Shown piece after piece: positions 32,798-46,860 of a stretch of 64,000 nt of DNA. Numbering within the stretch: the first letter of the stretch is position 1; each line of letters starts with the position of its first letter. This DNA comes from Monosporascus cannonballus (lineage: Eukaryota; Ascomycota; Sordariomycetes; Xylariales). The notes beneath the pieces are model-generated. The model ran no database searches. It was given only the letters and a program-made list of their open reading frames with translations, and had not been told where the DNA came from. Made by a program: the position numbers and the translations under genes. The stretch lies in NCBI GenBank assembly GCA_004154925.1, contig QJNS01000146.1, forward strand, positions 124,001-188,000. Direction: 5' to 3'.

Positions 32798-35700
32798 TTA
32801 TTTCCTCCTTTCCAGGATTTTTATTCCCAAAGATAAAAAAAGTAAATCCTTAATTTCTTTTCTTTTTTTACGTTATAACATTATATTTAATTATATTAAA
32901 TAAACTTCGAAAACGTATTAAATTTTTTATTAAAAATCGTTACGAACTAATTAAATCGATTTTTTAATTTAATTTCGAAATTATACCGTATACGCATTAT
33001 TTCGAAAAAAAGCTTTTTTGCAAAATATTAAAAAATCGAAAAAATTATTAAAACTATTTGGCGGCTAATATTCAATTTTGCAATAAAAACCACATTTCGC
33101 TTTTATCGTTTAAAAACATCCGGGCCGAAAAATTCTAAATAAACCGAAAAAAACGTTTAATTATTTAATAATTTTAAAAAATATATTCCAAAAGGATATC
33201 GCTTATTTAAAAAGGATTTAAAAATATAAATAAATTAAAAAAGCGAAAAAAATTAAATACGGAAAAAAATCGTAAAAAAAAACAAATATAATTTGCTTTA
33301 AAATTAAATACATTAATAAAAATATTTACTTTTTTCGATTAAAATGCCGTAAGGGTTAATTTAAATAAGAAACCGTTATCGCCTATAATTTTAACTGCAT
33401 TAAAAACGGTTAATTAAGATTTTGGCGGTAAAACGTCTTAATTAAATTTATCGTATTTATTAAATAATTAAATAATTTTTACGTATTTTTTTATATAAAT
33501 ATCCTTTTTATTTAACTAGGTATTAAATTTTACTTTTAATTATTTTAAAATCCAGTATTCGTTTAATTTCGTACTTATTAAAATTTTTTTCGAATTTTAA
33601 ATTTATTTCTAATAAGGCGTTTTTAAGTGCTAATTTAAATAAAAAAATATAGAAAATAAGGTATATCTTTATATTTTTAAGTAATAATAATCTATAATTA
33701 ATTTTGGAAATAATTTCGTTAATTTTAAACAGTCCAAATTTTTTAAAATTAAATTTATCGTTAAATCTTTTTATTTTAATTTATAAAATATTCGAAATTA
33801 CGTTTTATTTCTGGCATAATAAATAAACCTTATTTCCTTTTATTAAAATTAATCCCTTAATTTCTTTCTTATTATAATATTAAATTATTTATCGTTAAAA
33901 AAATCGCAATTTATTTTAAAAATAGGCCTAAATTATCTTAATTTTTATAATTAATATTTTTATTTTTGGAATAATTATAATAATTTTTAATACCTTATTA
34001 AATAATTATTTAAATCGTTTTATTTTTACATTATATCCGTATATAATTATATAAAAAAATACACCTATATTTGTATTAATTAATATATTATAAACGATTT
34101 ATATTAATAATAAAAATTTTACCTAATTATCTTATTAATAATTAACGTAATTTTCTAAATATTATTTTAAAATCTAATTTAATTTTTCGGTTTAATTATC
34201 CGTTTAAAAATAATACGTTATCGAAAACTTAAATTTAATATTAATTTATTTAAAAAAATTAATACCGAATTTTAAAATAAATAATATATTTTAATTTAAA
34301 ATAATTTTTTTAAATATCTTATATTTATTAAGGTATTATTTAATAAAGATATAAGCTAATCATTTTGCCGTTATATTTCCTTTAAAAAAGAAAAAATACT
34401 TATATTTAGTAAATTTATTAATAATTACCCATATTCCGTCGTATTCGATTTTAATAATTAAATTTTTAAATGGAAATAAATTAATAATAAAATCCTAAAT
34501 TATAATATTTTATATTTTATTCGGAATATCGGTAAATTATAATAATCTATAAAATTTATAACATACTACCTTAACCTTATTACAAATATTATAATTTTTA
34601 ATAATTATTTTAACTATACGGCGTAACTTAAGGAAATCGTATTTTTTTTGCAGCCGTCGAATAATTTTAAAAATTCCTTAATATCCATATAATAAGTCCT
34701 TATAAAATTCCTTTACAAATTATTCTTATTAATCCTTAAAAACATACATTTTGCTATAATATAATAATTAATTTTTGGGTTATTTTTTTAATTATTAAAT
34801 TTCCTTTTATTTTTTTATATTATAAAAATTCTGGAACCGTATTAAAAGTTCGGTAATTAATTTTTTTATTATTTTATACAAATATATAATTTTATCCTTA
34901 TTATATTATAATACTTATATATTTTTTTAGGAATTTTGAAATCGTAATCTTTTTTGTAATTAAAAATATCCGTTTAAATATTTTTTTTTCCTTTAATATA
35001 ATATATCTTAAAATTAAATCTAGACAAAAAAATTTATTAATTTTTTATATTATTTGTTTAATTTTTAAAGTTTCATAAATCGCGTAAAATTTTTATAATT
35101 AAAATAAATATCGAAAAGTTTTTTTATTTTACTAAGGAAAAGTTCTTATTTCTTAAAAGCATTAATAATTATTAATAATTTTTTATTATAAATCTGGTAT
35201 TTAAATTCTATATTTCGGAATACTTTAAAATAATATGCCACTAAATATTATTTACCGTTATCTTTTTGTTATTCCAAAACTGTATTTAAAATATACTTTA
35301 AAATATTTATTTTTAATCGTTTCGTTTTATTTAAATTCGATATCCTTACGATAAATCCATTAATAATTACTTCTTTTAATTCCCGAAACATTTTTTTTAT
35401 TTCCTTTAAAAATTCGAATCTTTTCTTAACGTATTCCTTAATAATAAATTTCGTTAAAAACCTAATTATATTTCCAAATCCTTTAATTAAGTTACGTACG
35501 TAACCCGTAAATCCTAAAATCTATTAGATATCTATAACGGTCGCCTTATTAAAAATAAGTTAATCCTTAATTATTTCCAATTTAAAACATTAAATTTAAA
35601 TTTATCCTAATATAAAAATAAATCCCAAAAAATTTAATTTCTAAATATATTATATATTTTTAATAAAATTAATTCGAATATTAATTTTATCCAAAATTTT

Positions 35701-38700
35701 AAGTACTTAAATAATATATTTCTTATATTCCTTTAGGATTTCAAAATAAATAAAGATATCGTCAAAATAAACAAACATAAATTTATCTAAAAATTATCGG
35801 AAAATAATTATTACCAAATTTTAAAAATTAACGGGAATATTAATAAATCCCATAAGCATTACTTTATATTCGTAAAGTCCATATATTATCTTAAATATCA
35901 TTTTTTATTTTTTTTTAGCCATTTTAATATAATAATAACTATTGCAAAAATCAAACGCCGTAAACCATTTAACTTTATTAGCATTTTCCTTTAAAATATT
36001 TAGTTTTAATCATAATATTATTTAATTATTTATAATTAATTACTTTTTAATAAATAAAATTTCCGTCCTTATTAATCCTTTATTTATTATTCTTAATTTT
36101 TGGTACCATAAAAACTAAATATTTAATAAAGGAATTAAAAAGTTAAATATATCTTTTTTTCAAATTTAATTATATGCTTTTCCATAAAGCTTTTAACTTT
36201 TTTAAATTTATGTAATAAATTTTATAAAACTTAAAATAATACCTTTTTTTAATAAATATCCGGTAATCCTATTAATTATATAACAGTAATTCGTAATCTT
36301 CTTTATTTTTAAATAATCTTTTAAATTTTTAATACTCCGGAAATACCGTAAAAATTTAATTAAAAACCCGTATTTCCTTAATAACATAACAAATTTCTTA
36401 ATTATTTTTATTTAGTATTTCGTCCCAAAAAAATATTCGTTTTTTTTAATTAATCCGTAAATTATTAAAATAAAACCAAAGTATTCCTAAAATAATATCG
36501 TATCCGGAAATATTAATAATATCTAATAAAATACGTTATTAATATCTTTAAATTTATATTAAAAAATTTTCCGTTTTTCGAAAAATTCGTTTATTTTCGT
36601 AAGTAAATAAATTGCTATTTACCGTACGTAACTTATAAAACTTTAACTTATATTTCTAAGAAATTTAATATTTTTTTATTATTACAAAAAAAATAAAATT
36701 ACCTTTTATTCCGGAATTAATTATAACCTTAAATATTTTACTTTTATATCGGAAAAAAATCTTAATTTAGCTATACGTTTTTTTCGTTATTTCGCATAAG
36801 GTTTTATTAATTAAAGCTTTTCGATATTTTACTTTCAAAAACTTTTATAATTTTTTAATTTTTAATAATTTTTAATTTAAACGAATTTTTATTCGCGAAC
36901 GTTTTTAATAAAATATTTAATATATTAATCGTTTTTATAGCGGAATCATATTTTTTTACCGTATTTATATTAAGGCTTTAAAATCTGGTTTTTTTCCTGG
37001 TTTACCTTTTTATTCCATATTTCCCGAATTATAAAATAAACAAAATAAATTTCCAAAAAAAATATTCCCATATTTAAAAATTCGTATTAAATACAAAATA
37101 TTAGGAAATAATATAAATATCCTTACGATATAACTTTTTAATTTTATTTTAATTTAAGATATAAATAATAAAACCTAAAATATTTTGGCTATTAGGAAAT
37201 TTTAATATATCGGCATTTATCGTTTAATTCGATAAAAATCTTATTATTTTATCTGGGCCAAAAATTATTATTTTTTTTGGTTTTAAAATAAATAAAATAA
37301 TCGTCCTAATAATAAACAGTAAAATATAATAAATTGTAAAAGTTTACCGATAATATTTTTTTATAAATAATATATTTTAAAAATTCGTAAAATTTTAAAA
37401 ATAATTATCCGTAATTACTAATATTTAATCGAAATTAATTATCCTTTATATATATCTTATATTTCTAGGAATTAAAATAATATTAATATCTTAATTTTAT
37501 AATTATCTTAAAAACCGTTTATCCGGGATAATATTTATAAGCTTTAATTTTAAAATCCTAACAAATAAAATAATTCTTATATTTTAAGTTATCGTTTTAA
37601 ATTTAAATAATTATAATAATAATAAATTTTAACTAAAAAAAAAATCGAATTAATTTTTTTTTCTTTTTTGCCTTACTGTTAGTTTTTTATTTAGCCGCTT
37701 TAACTTTTTTCTAAAATTAAGGAATTCCTCCCTTTTTAAAATTCCTTTTAATAAAAGAATAATATTTGTTTTTAAAATGCCCTTTTTTGCTATAATTAAA
37801 ACATTTTATTTTGGATTTATCTTTTTTGGGCTTTTTCAAAACGGAATTCGTTTCCTTTTAAAACTTACTTTTATTTTTTTTGGTTCGGCTATTAAAGCTT
37901 TTATCGTTATTTCGTTTATCGATCTTTTTTTTCTTAAAATACTAATTAAAAGTTCGTCGGTTAACAATAATAACTTTATTTATATATTTTGCAAAAAATC
38001 TAGTTTTAAATTTTATATATAATTTATCTTTAATTTAAAATTTTAAGTTATTAAAATAAAAATAAAATAACGTACTTTTTAATAAATTCGAAATAACGGC
38101 CAAACGGTTAAACTTTATCGTATATTCGGATATTAATTTAATTTAATAAAAAAAATAAAATTATTTAATAATATCCTATTTTTTATCGGGATTACCGAAT
38201 AAAACGCATATTCTTTTTTTAAAGTTTTCGTAATTATTAAAAATATAATTAATAAAATCTAAAAATTCTTTTAAATATTTTTTAAAATAATCCGTCAAAA
38301 TAAATTCGAACTATTAGCAAATTTATCTAATTAACAATTAAAAAATAATTATTATTTTTTAATATTTTTCCGGCAAAAAATTCTTATAAAACTTAAAGTA
38401 AAACTTTACTTAAACCAAAAATCCATTAAGGTTTTTTAATTTATCATAAAATTTAAGGAAAATTAGCTTATAACCTTTAACATCTGGCATTCTATAATAA
38501 CCAAAAGGTAAAATAATTCCTTTCCGTATCCAAATTACGCCGAACAATAGCAAAATTAAGGCTTTTTTTTACGTTCGCCTTAGGTTTAACGAAAAGGGTC
38601 GGTAACCGGCCCCTTAATTTCACTTTTTAAAAAAACCAAATTAAAAAAAAATTAACTTTTTTCCTTTTATAAGCCGAATATTCTTTTTTTTTAAAATTCG

Positions 38701-39120
38701 GATTTCCGCTATTAAAGCATTTAATTTCTTTTTCGCAATAAGTTTTTTTTTCTGGTTTTCGGTTCCATACTTTTTTTTAATTTCTTTTTTAACTGTTTTT
38801 TTTTCCAATTTTTTTCCTTAGATTTTAATAATATTTTTAAAGGCCAAAGTAAATTATTATCTAGGTTACGAAAATAACGAGCCTTCTTAAAATTAAATAA
38901 TAAAGGATGTTATATTATTAATTAATTAAAAATTTTTTTTAATAAGGGGTAAATCGTTAAATTTTATTAATAACGTTTTTTTAATTAATAACGGAAATTA
39001 TATATATTATTTATCTTTTAAATATTATTTTATATTATCGTTTGCATTAAGTTTAAAAAAATTTATGGCTTAATTAAGCGGTAAATTATCCGTTAGCTAT
39101 TAATTAAAAAATTATTAAAA

Positions 39121-39547
39121 TATAACGAACTTATTATATATTTACCTGGAAATATAAATAATATTTGAAAAAGGTCTTAATTTATAAGTAATAATAAAGC
39201 GAAAAATAATTTAATATATTCGTTAAAAAAATTTTAAAATATTTTTTTCTTAATTAAAAAATAATATAATTATTTTTGGTTAAAAACTTAAATTAATAAT
39301 TAAAAAAAAACTAAATAAATAATTATTTATATAAAAAATCTAAACCTTATATATCCTTTTTATCCTTTATATTTTTTATGGTTTTTAATGATTTCGAAAA
39401 ACCATAATATCTGTTATCTACGAATCTCCTGGTATCTCTGGAGATTAATAAAGACCCGAGGTTTATCCGATGGAAGGTGGAGATCCCGAGCGTCTCCAAC
39501 TTCCTGGGCCTCCTTTGGGCCTAGTGGAGTCCCTTCTGAACGTAACA
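39121..39547 (-). repeat. F2b right LTR (its 5' LTR)
   Basis: The inner (left) end is AT-converted. The outer (right) end keeps CTCCTTTGGGCCTAGTGG and CCCTTCTGAACGTAACA with normal composition. Confidence 0.87.
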
Positions 39548-40248
39548 CTGCCTAACCCTTTTTCACCCGCATAAAGCCAAAAAAGCCGGAACCTTACGAT
39601 AAAAAAGGTAATCCTTAGATTTTCTTAACTTAGGCATGAATTTACTTTCATTTTTTAAATCTTAATAACCCAGCGGACATAGTTCTAATAATAAAAACAT
39701 ACTTAATAGAAAATACGATTAATTGATTTAAACCCATTATAAAAAATTTTTTAAAAATAAAAAAAGTAAATAAAAAAAACTTTATTAATAAGATTTTTTT
39801 AACTTATACCAATTTCGAAAATAAAATACGCGATAATTTCGGCAATCCGGATAAAAAACGATTTACGGCCTAATAATTCCTATAATTTCGACAAAAAAAT
39901 TTACGTTCAAATATGCCGTAACTTTTAAAAATTTCGCGGTTAAAATAGGATGGGAAAATAACGAAACCGATACCCTTATCGACATATTTTACAAAGGATT
40001 AAAAGACAATATAAAAAATAAGATTATTCAAATTAAACGACTAATTACCTTAAACCGGTATATCGCAAAAATAATCAAAATTAATAACCGATAATTTAAA
40101 AAACGACAAAAAAAAAGAATAATACGCTCTACGTACAGAATATAACAAATCCAACCAGAGAAAAAAACGAAACGTACTTTTTACTTTTCATAAAATGGCG
40201 TCAAAACCTATAGAACTCGGTATTACCCATAAATAAAATTAAAGCCAA

Positions 40249-40295
40249 ATGAACTGCTTTAATTATAACAAAATAGAATATAAGGCTTACAAATA
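40249..40295 (+). pseudogene. gag zinc-knuckle relic of Y
   Basis: The reading NCFNYNKIEYKAYKY fits C-x2-C-x4-H-x4-C with Cys and His codons turned to Tyr and Gly codons to Asn/Glu, as expected from C-to-T and G-to-A mutation. It marks the nucleocapsid end of gag. Confidence 0.75.
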
Positions 40296-42119
40296 CAAAA
40301 AACTCAAAAAACCACGGCAAAATAACTAAACCCTTATACTAAAGGGATAATTTAGGAATAATTAAAAAAACGACAATAAAGCTATTAACATAATTTAAAC
40401 TAAGTATACAGCAAGCCTATAGTCAAAAGTCTAATAAGGATTATTACGATAAAAAATTCGACAAAAAATACGAAAAACTAGGAAACTGGCTTAATAAATA
40501 TTACGAACATAGAAAAAAGCGCTATAAGGATAATTATACGAATATCGGGATTAAACAAAAAAACTTTGCCCCGGAACATCCGATCGATACGATAAAATAT
40601 ATGCCATATACTGTCGACGACGAAAATATCCCGATTACGAGGAATAAAAATAACAAATCCATATACGAATTACCCGCATATATTATAAAGGATTTAACTT
40701 TTTAAACCGTACCGGACATAATAAAAACGACAAATAATAATATCGATAACTTCGAACTATAACCCCAAAAAATATCCAATAATTGGCCGAAATAAAGAGC
40801 TGGCTTAAAAAAAAACAATGCCCGTAGGAAAACCCCTTTTATTACTATAAATAATGCAACCACCAAACGGAAAAAAAAATAATTCAGTATACGGTAAAAA
40901 AATATTATCAAAAAATTATTACGGACCTCTATTTTTAATTGGCCTTTATTACGGATCTTTACGAAAAAAAAACCATTAAGAAAAAAATACTTCAGTTTAT
41001 AAAAAAAACTTTAGAACGATAATTAAAATAACGCATAATAAGATGTAATCGCAAACATAAGAAAATAATTTATTCGATAAAAAAAGGAATTACAAAAAAT
41101 TCAAAAATAATTAATACGATTTAAAGGATCAGTACGCCGACAATAACGATAAATACAGTAACTTAACGCGTTAAACAAAAAAACATAAACAAAGTTCGAT
41201 AAATTCGAATAGAAATTTAAAAAAAAAAGTTATCTATAAAAAAGCCGCAGGATAATAAAACCTAGAGAAATTAAAGGGAATTCCCGAAAAAGGCTTTAAA
41301 CGCGACGATAGAAAATATTAATAAGCTTATTATTTTAAAAATACAAATCGGAACGTATTGATATATCTTAATAATAAACTGCGGAATTCTGGGCGAAAAT
41401 TATATTATATCGGATGTAATTAATAAATTTAGATTACTATAAAGATATAAATTAAAACCCTATATAATGACAAATACCGAAAGTTAGGAATTCGCTTACG
41501 ATAACGGAAAAATTATACGCGAAATTAATTACCTCGAGATTTTTATTAAAGGATAATACTAGACGGTTAATTTTAACATTATTCCATTCGGAAATTACGA
41601 TATAATCTTAAGATTACCATAAATACGCTAATACGGAATTTTAATTAACGGCGGAACTAGCCAGGTAAAATTTATTTTATTCTCTATTAATAAACGAAAG
41701 AAAAAAAATTAAAATCTTAATATTCGATCGATAATAACGACAAATATAGGCATAAGGATACGACAAATACCTTATTACCCAAAAAATAAAACACAAAAAA
41801 AAGAACGGATATTAAAGAAAAATACGACGTATCGTTATTATTATTAAAACGAAATTAAAACAACTAAATAACGATTTAAAACAAGAAGAATAATAGCCCT
41901 AAAAATTAGAAAATTTAACTAATATATTACCACAATACTATAAATACGAATAACATTTTAGAAAAAAACTTAATACGAAATTACTAAAATATAACAAATA
42001 AGACCATAAAATAATTCTTAAAAAAAGATCTTTAACGAAATTTTACCCCATTTACAATCTTAACGGAAATAAACTATATACTTTTAGAAAATACCTGCAA
42101 AATCGGTTACAGAAAAAAT

Positions 42120-43406
42120 GAATTCGACTTTCGAAATCACCAGCAGAATACCCGATATGTTTCGTACCTAAGAAAAATGAGAAATTACGACTTATAGTTA
42201 ATTATCGATAATTAAACGACGTTACTGTTAAGGATCGAATATCGTTATCCCTTATTACGGAAATAAAAAACCGATTTTACGGAACCAAATAATTTACAAT
42301 ATTTAATCTTAAAGATAAATATAACTTTATTAAGATTAAAAAGGGATATAAATAGAAAATAACCTTTAAAACGAAATACGGATTATTTAAATATTTGGTT
42401 ACACTAATAAGATTTACAAACAAACTATCAACCTTTCAGCAAATAGTAAATTATATATTACGAAAATACCTCGATATTTTCGTTATTTGCTATCTCGACG
42501 ACATTCTCATTTTCTCGGAAACAGAAAAAGCATACGCAAAATATATTCATAAGGTTCTTTAAGCTTTATAGAACGCAAAATTACTTATTAACGCAAAAAA
42601 AGTTAATTCCATACATAAAAAGTGGAATATCTGGAATATATTATTACCCTAGGATATATCAAAATAAATCTTAAAAAAATCGCTGCAGTTACAAAATAAC
42701 AAACGCCAATAATAGTTAAGGAAATACAGGTATTTTTGGATTCGCTAATTATTATAAGAAATTTATTCGAAATTTTAGCAAAATTACCATACCCCTAATA
42801 AACCTTATGAAAAAAAAAGAATTCAGATAAACGCCAGATACGGAGAAAGCATTTTAGCATATTAAAAATACGATTACCAATAAGCTAATATTAATTATAT
42901 ACGATTTAAACCGCCCCGTTAAGCTAAAAATTGATATTTCGGATTACGTATTAAGCGTAATAATCGGATAATAAAATAATTAAGACAAATTGCATCTTAT
43001 TGCATTCTTTTCGTATAAATTAAAAAAAGCCGAACTTAATTACGACATTCTAGAGAAAAAATTTATGGCTATTATTATAATATTTCGAAAATTTAGGTAC
43101 TTCCTAAAGGGAAATTTGTACCAGGTTAAAATCTATACAGATTTTCAAAATCTTACCCGATATACCACGATTAGAAAGTTCGCAGGACGATAATTTCGTT
43201 ATGCGGAAAAATTGGCGAATTTCGACTTTGTTATTATTTATAAGAAAGGTTTAAAAAACGATAAAGCAAATGCTTTAAGCAGGCGACCAGATTTCGAAAA
43301 AGAATTAATTAAAATTAGCCATATAATATTTAATACTATTATAAAAGAATATTTACGTTTACAACAAATTATAACAATTTGGGTAATACCTAATAATATG
43401 CATTAG
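42120..43406 (+). pseudogene. reverse transcriptase and RNase H relic of Y
   Basis: RT reads YPICFVPKKNEKLRLIVNYR, then FNLKDKYNFIKIKKGYK, then the catalytic box YLDDILIFSET (tat at 42491). RNase H follows in two open stretches: 42990-43193 (AFFSYKLKKAELNYDILEKK, then KIYTDFQNLTRY) and 43212-43406 (KKGLKNDKANALSRRPD). The NALSRRPD box and the RNase H tether are typical of Ty3/Gypsy. In-frame TAA/TAG codons separate the parts. The catalytic Asp pair of RT is intact, but the gene is not. Confidence 0.85.
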
Positions 43407-44599
43407 AAAATCTAATAATATAACGATAATTTTCCAGAAAACTAAAAAATAAATAAGATATAAGTTTTAAAAAAATATTAAAAGGATTTAATACAAAAAA
43501 TATATGAATATTAGTTATATGGATATTTAAGGATTTACAAAACCTTAAAATAATTTTAACGTATATATTCCTGTTTTAAAATAAAATTAATAATACAGAA
43601 AATTATACGGCAATACGATATTTACGCCAGAATAAAGGCTTAACGATATAAACTATACAAAAAATTACAATTATTATTAATTACAAAGTAATCATAATAT
43701 TTAATTATATTTTATTTTATTATTAAATTTTTTATATTAAAAGATTTAAGTATAGGAATATATTACGATAATATTTTCGTAATTATTAACCGATTTACGA
43801 AATTTTCCTATTTCTTATTATATTATAAGGATATAAATGCCGAATAATTAATATATAAATTTTTTTAAATATATTTTTAACATATATAAATTATTAATAA
43901 AAATTATATTAAATAAGAAATTCATATTTGCATTAAAGTTTTAATAAGGCTTAATAATATAGATCGGCTTAAATTACAAATTATCTAACATATTTAAACC
44001 TTAGATAAATAAATATATAAAATAAATAAACCAAACTTTGAAAATTTACTTACGATATTATATTAATTACAAATAAAATAATTAGGTTAAGAAATTATTA
44101 ATCGCATAATTAGCTTATAATATTAATTACTAGGAAAACATTAAGATAATATTTACGAATACAAATTTTGGTTTTATTTTAAAAGTTTATAAAAAAGTAC
44201 GCAATAACGGTTTAATTAATATCAAAATAATTTTTACGTTAAAACAATTATGATAACTGCATTAAGAAATAAAGATAAAATTAGAATTCGTACGGAATTA
44301 AATAAGTAAATATTATAATTAAAAAAGGTTAAAAGGATTAATTTTCGAAAAGGGGAAAATGGTTTTTCTCGTTACCAAAAACATTTAAATAAAACGACCT
44401 AATAAAAAACTCAATTTCAAATATATCGGTTCATATAAAATTGCCAAGAAAATCTCAGAAAATAATTATTAATTCGAACTTTTACTAAAAGTTAAATTTT
44501 ATTCAATTTTTTATATTTTTTTATTCGAATTAGCAATCAATATAATTAAGGTATATACAGCATAAAACGATATAAAAATGGAAAACGAATAAGTATACG

Positions 44600-44720
44600 A
44601 AATGGAGAAAATTTTCGATATGCGAAAGCAAAACGGATTTACCTAATACCTGATCAAATAGAAAAAATATCCAGATTCCGAAAACACTTGGGAACTTGCT
44701 AAGAACTTTATTGGCGCCTA
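44600..44720 (+). pseudogene. C-terminal chromodomain relic of the Y integrase
   Basis: The frame reads EMEKIFDMRKQNGFT, stop, YLIK, stop, KKYPDSENTWELAKNFIGA, the pattern of a chromodomain (YxVEKIL...YLVKWKGYP...NTWEP). The two stops are TAA and TAG at conserved Gln and Trp places, products of C-to-T or G-to-A change. This makes Y a chromovirus, the Ty3/Gypsy group whose integrase tail binds modified histones. Confidence 0.8.
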
Positions 44721-45361
44721 GCGCTTATTAAAGAATTTTTACCAACAACGCCGAAATCGGCAGGATTAAAAGTCCTTTAATTAATAAACGACCAATTTGT
44801 GGATTCCAGGTTGGGCCAGTTAAAAAGAGGTGCGGCCTCTGCCGTTATAACTTTGGCGGCCTCTAATTCGGCCTGTTTTTCTTAACGTTTTAACTTATTT
44901 AATTTTTCTAGGGACCGAAATCCACGAAATAACATGTATGCTATACGGTTGGCCCATAATTTCTTTTGTTTTCGAAAACGATAAACTTTGATTTACGCCT
45001 ATTTCGTTTCTTTTTCGGTTTTCTTAAGTTCCGTTTTAAACTTGAGGTGGTTAAAAACGAGTTTTTCAAGTTGAAAAATAGAAAAACCGTTAATATTATA
45101 AAGGCTTTAATTTCGCGTTACGTATTTTTCGTACCGGGAGAAATCCGACGAAAAAATATGGTAAAAGGGTAATCCGTAACGAATATAATAAGAATATACG
45201 GGCATATTTATAATTCGAAAAATAATTAATTTAAGTAAGTTATTTCGTTTTTTCGTTTTTCGGTTAATCGGTTTTTTAATACGATCCGATATAATAACAA
45301 AGGGAAGATTTACAGAAGAAAAAAAGATTTTCGGGACGAAAATTATAAAAAGGGAAGATGG

Positions 45362-45727
45362 TATTATAACCTAACGGGTTACGGCCTCGAAAACGGTTAT
45401 TCCAAATAACTAAGCTAGGTAAGTTAAATTACGTAATAGCTCGACAGGATCGATCGTAGAGCCTGTAAAGCCAGGCTTAATAGGATCGATTATAAAGCCT
45501 ATAAAACCAGGTTTGATAAAATGGAAGAATTAAGAATATATACGTTTATTAATTCCATAATTTAGATAGCTTTAGCTTGCAATATAATATCGTTACCCAA
45601 GGCACCTTTGGCATTACGAGACGTAATACGTTACTGTATTTATTGCTCAGATTCCCACGATATTCCTGCTAATATAAACTCGTCGACTTAAAGTTTAATA
45701 GTTGGTTAAACCTCATAGCTCGTCACA
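45362..45727 (+). repeat. Y 3' LTR with internal 36-bp tandem duplication
   Basis: Matches the Y 5' LTR (24644-24972 plus 32207). The unit GGATCGATCGTAGAGCCTGT...AATA occurs twice in tandem here and once in the 5' LTR. The inner (left) end is AT-converted and the outer (right) end is less so. Confidence 0.85.
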
Positions 45728-46860
45728 GTAAACCTTTTTAACTTAAACGCGAATTTATTTTCGTTTCTTAGATTTTAATAATTTAACGAATAAGGTTTTA
45801 ACGGTAAAAATATGTTTAACGGGCGATATAATTAATTAGTTTAAGTCTATTATAAAAAACTTTTTGAAAATAAAAAAGTCGGATAAAAATATTTTATTAA
45901 TAAGATTTTTTTATTTTATATCAATTTCGAAAATAAAATACGTAATAATTTCGGTAATACGGACGAAAAACGATTTACGGCTTAATAACTTTTATAATTC
46001 CGATAAAAAGAATTTGCGTTTAAGTACGCCGTAACTTTTAAAAAAACTTTATAATTAAGGCAAAATAAAAAAACGACGAAATAAATACCTTTCTTGATAT
46101 ATTTTATACAAAGCTGAAAAGTAATATAAAAAATAAAATTATTCGGATTAAATAATTAATTACCTTAAACCGGTATATTGTAAAAATAATTAAGATTAAT
46201 AATTAGCAGTTTGAAAAACGACGAAAGAAAAAGAGATAATATGCCTTACGATAAAGGTATAACAAATTTAATTAAGGGAAAAAATAAAACGCGCCCTTTA
46301 TTTTTTTACGAAATAACGCCAGAGCTTATAAACCTTGGTATTACCAATAAATAAGATTAAAACCAAATTAAATACTTTAATTATGCCAAAATAAGATATA
46401 AAGCCTATAAATATAAACAATCTAAAAGGTTATAATAAGATAATTAAATATTTATACCGAAAAACTAATTTAAAAATAATTAAGGAAATAATAATAAAAT
46501 TATTAATATAATTTAAGCTAAATACGTATTAGGTTTATAGCAAAAGATTTAATAAAGATTATTATAATAAACAATTTAATACAGAATACGAAAAGTTAAA
46601 AAATTAATTTAATAAATATTGCGGATATAACAAAAAGCATTATAAAAATAATTATGTAAATATTAAGATTAAATAAAGAAAATTTATTCCGGAATACCGG
46701 ATTAACATAGTAAAATATATACTATATACTGTCGACGACAAGAATATCCCGATTACGAAAAATGGAAATAATATATTTATGAACGAATTACCCGTATATA
46801 TTATAAGGGATTCGATTTTTTAAATCGTACCGGAAATAATAAGAACGATAAATAATTAAA
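45728..46860 (+). mobile_element. F1 copy Z continued: gag region, truncated
   Basis: After the GTAAA duplicate the sequence is collinear with the gag of Y (39640 onward), including the zinc-knuckle relic near 46370 (YFNYAKIRYKAYKY). Homology to Y stops near 46860 after ACCGGAAATAATAAGAACG. No RT or 3' LTR of Z follows, so Z has lost its 3' half. Confidence 0.8.

Larger units (their letters stand above)
32367..39547 (-). mobile_element. F2b: second F2 Ty3/Gypsy element, inserted in the leader of Y
   Basis: LTRs are 32367-32797 and 39121-39547. CTGCC flanks it (32362-32366 and 39548-39552). It is collinear with F2a over its whole length and has the same orientation. The RT box (about 35748-35772, minus) reads VYFDDIFIY, so both catalytic Asp codons survive here, unlike in F2a. 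The zinc knuckle (about 37755-37800, minus) reads CFNYSKKGHFKNK. Open frames seen on plus here are antisense shadows. It is non-functional from many stops. Confidence 0.87.
24644..45727 (+). mobile_element. F1 copy Y: Ty3/Gypsy chromovirus, RIP-mutated, interrupted by F2a and F2b
   Basis: The 5' LTR starts at 24644 (TGTTATGAC), is split by F2a after 24972 and ends at 32207. The 3' LTR is 45362-45727 (ending CGTCACA). GTAAA flanks both outer ends. After the F2 insertions are removed, the element is about 6.7 kb. In order on the plus strand it keeps a gag zinc knuckle (about 40249-40295), RT (about 42120-42700 with YLDDILIF), RNase H (42990-43400), an integrase remnant (about 43700-44500) and a chromodomain (about 44600-44720). 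Stops are TAA/TAG from CAA/CAG, as RIP gives. LTR lengths are 330 and 366; the 36-nt difference is a tandem duplication in the 3' LTR. It is dead: many stops in every domain. Confidence 0.88.

Noticed and set aside
37777..38022. plus-strand frame in F2b
   Set aside because: Antisense of the gag zinc-knuckle region.
44966..45172. 68-codon frame between the chromodomain and 3' LTR of Y
   Set aside because: No domain; untranslated part of the retrotransposon.
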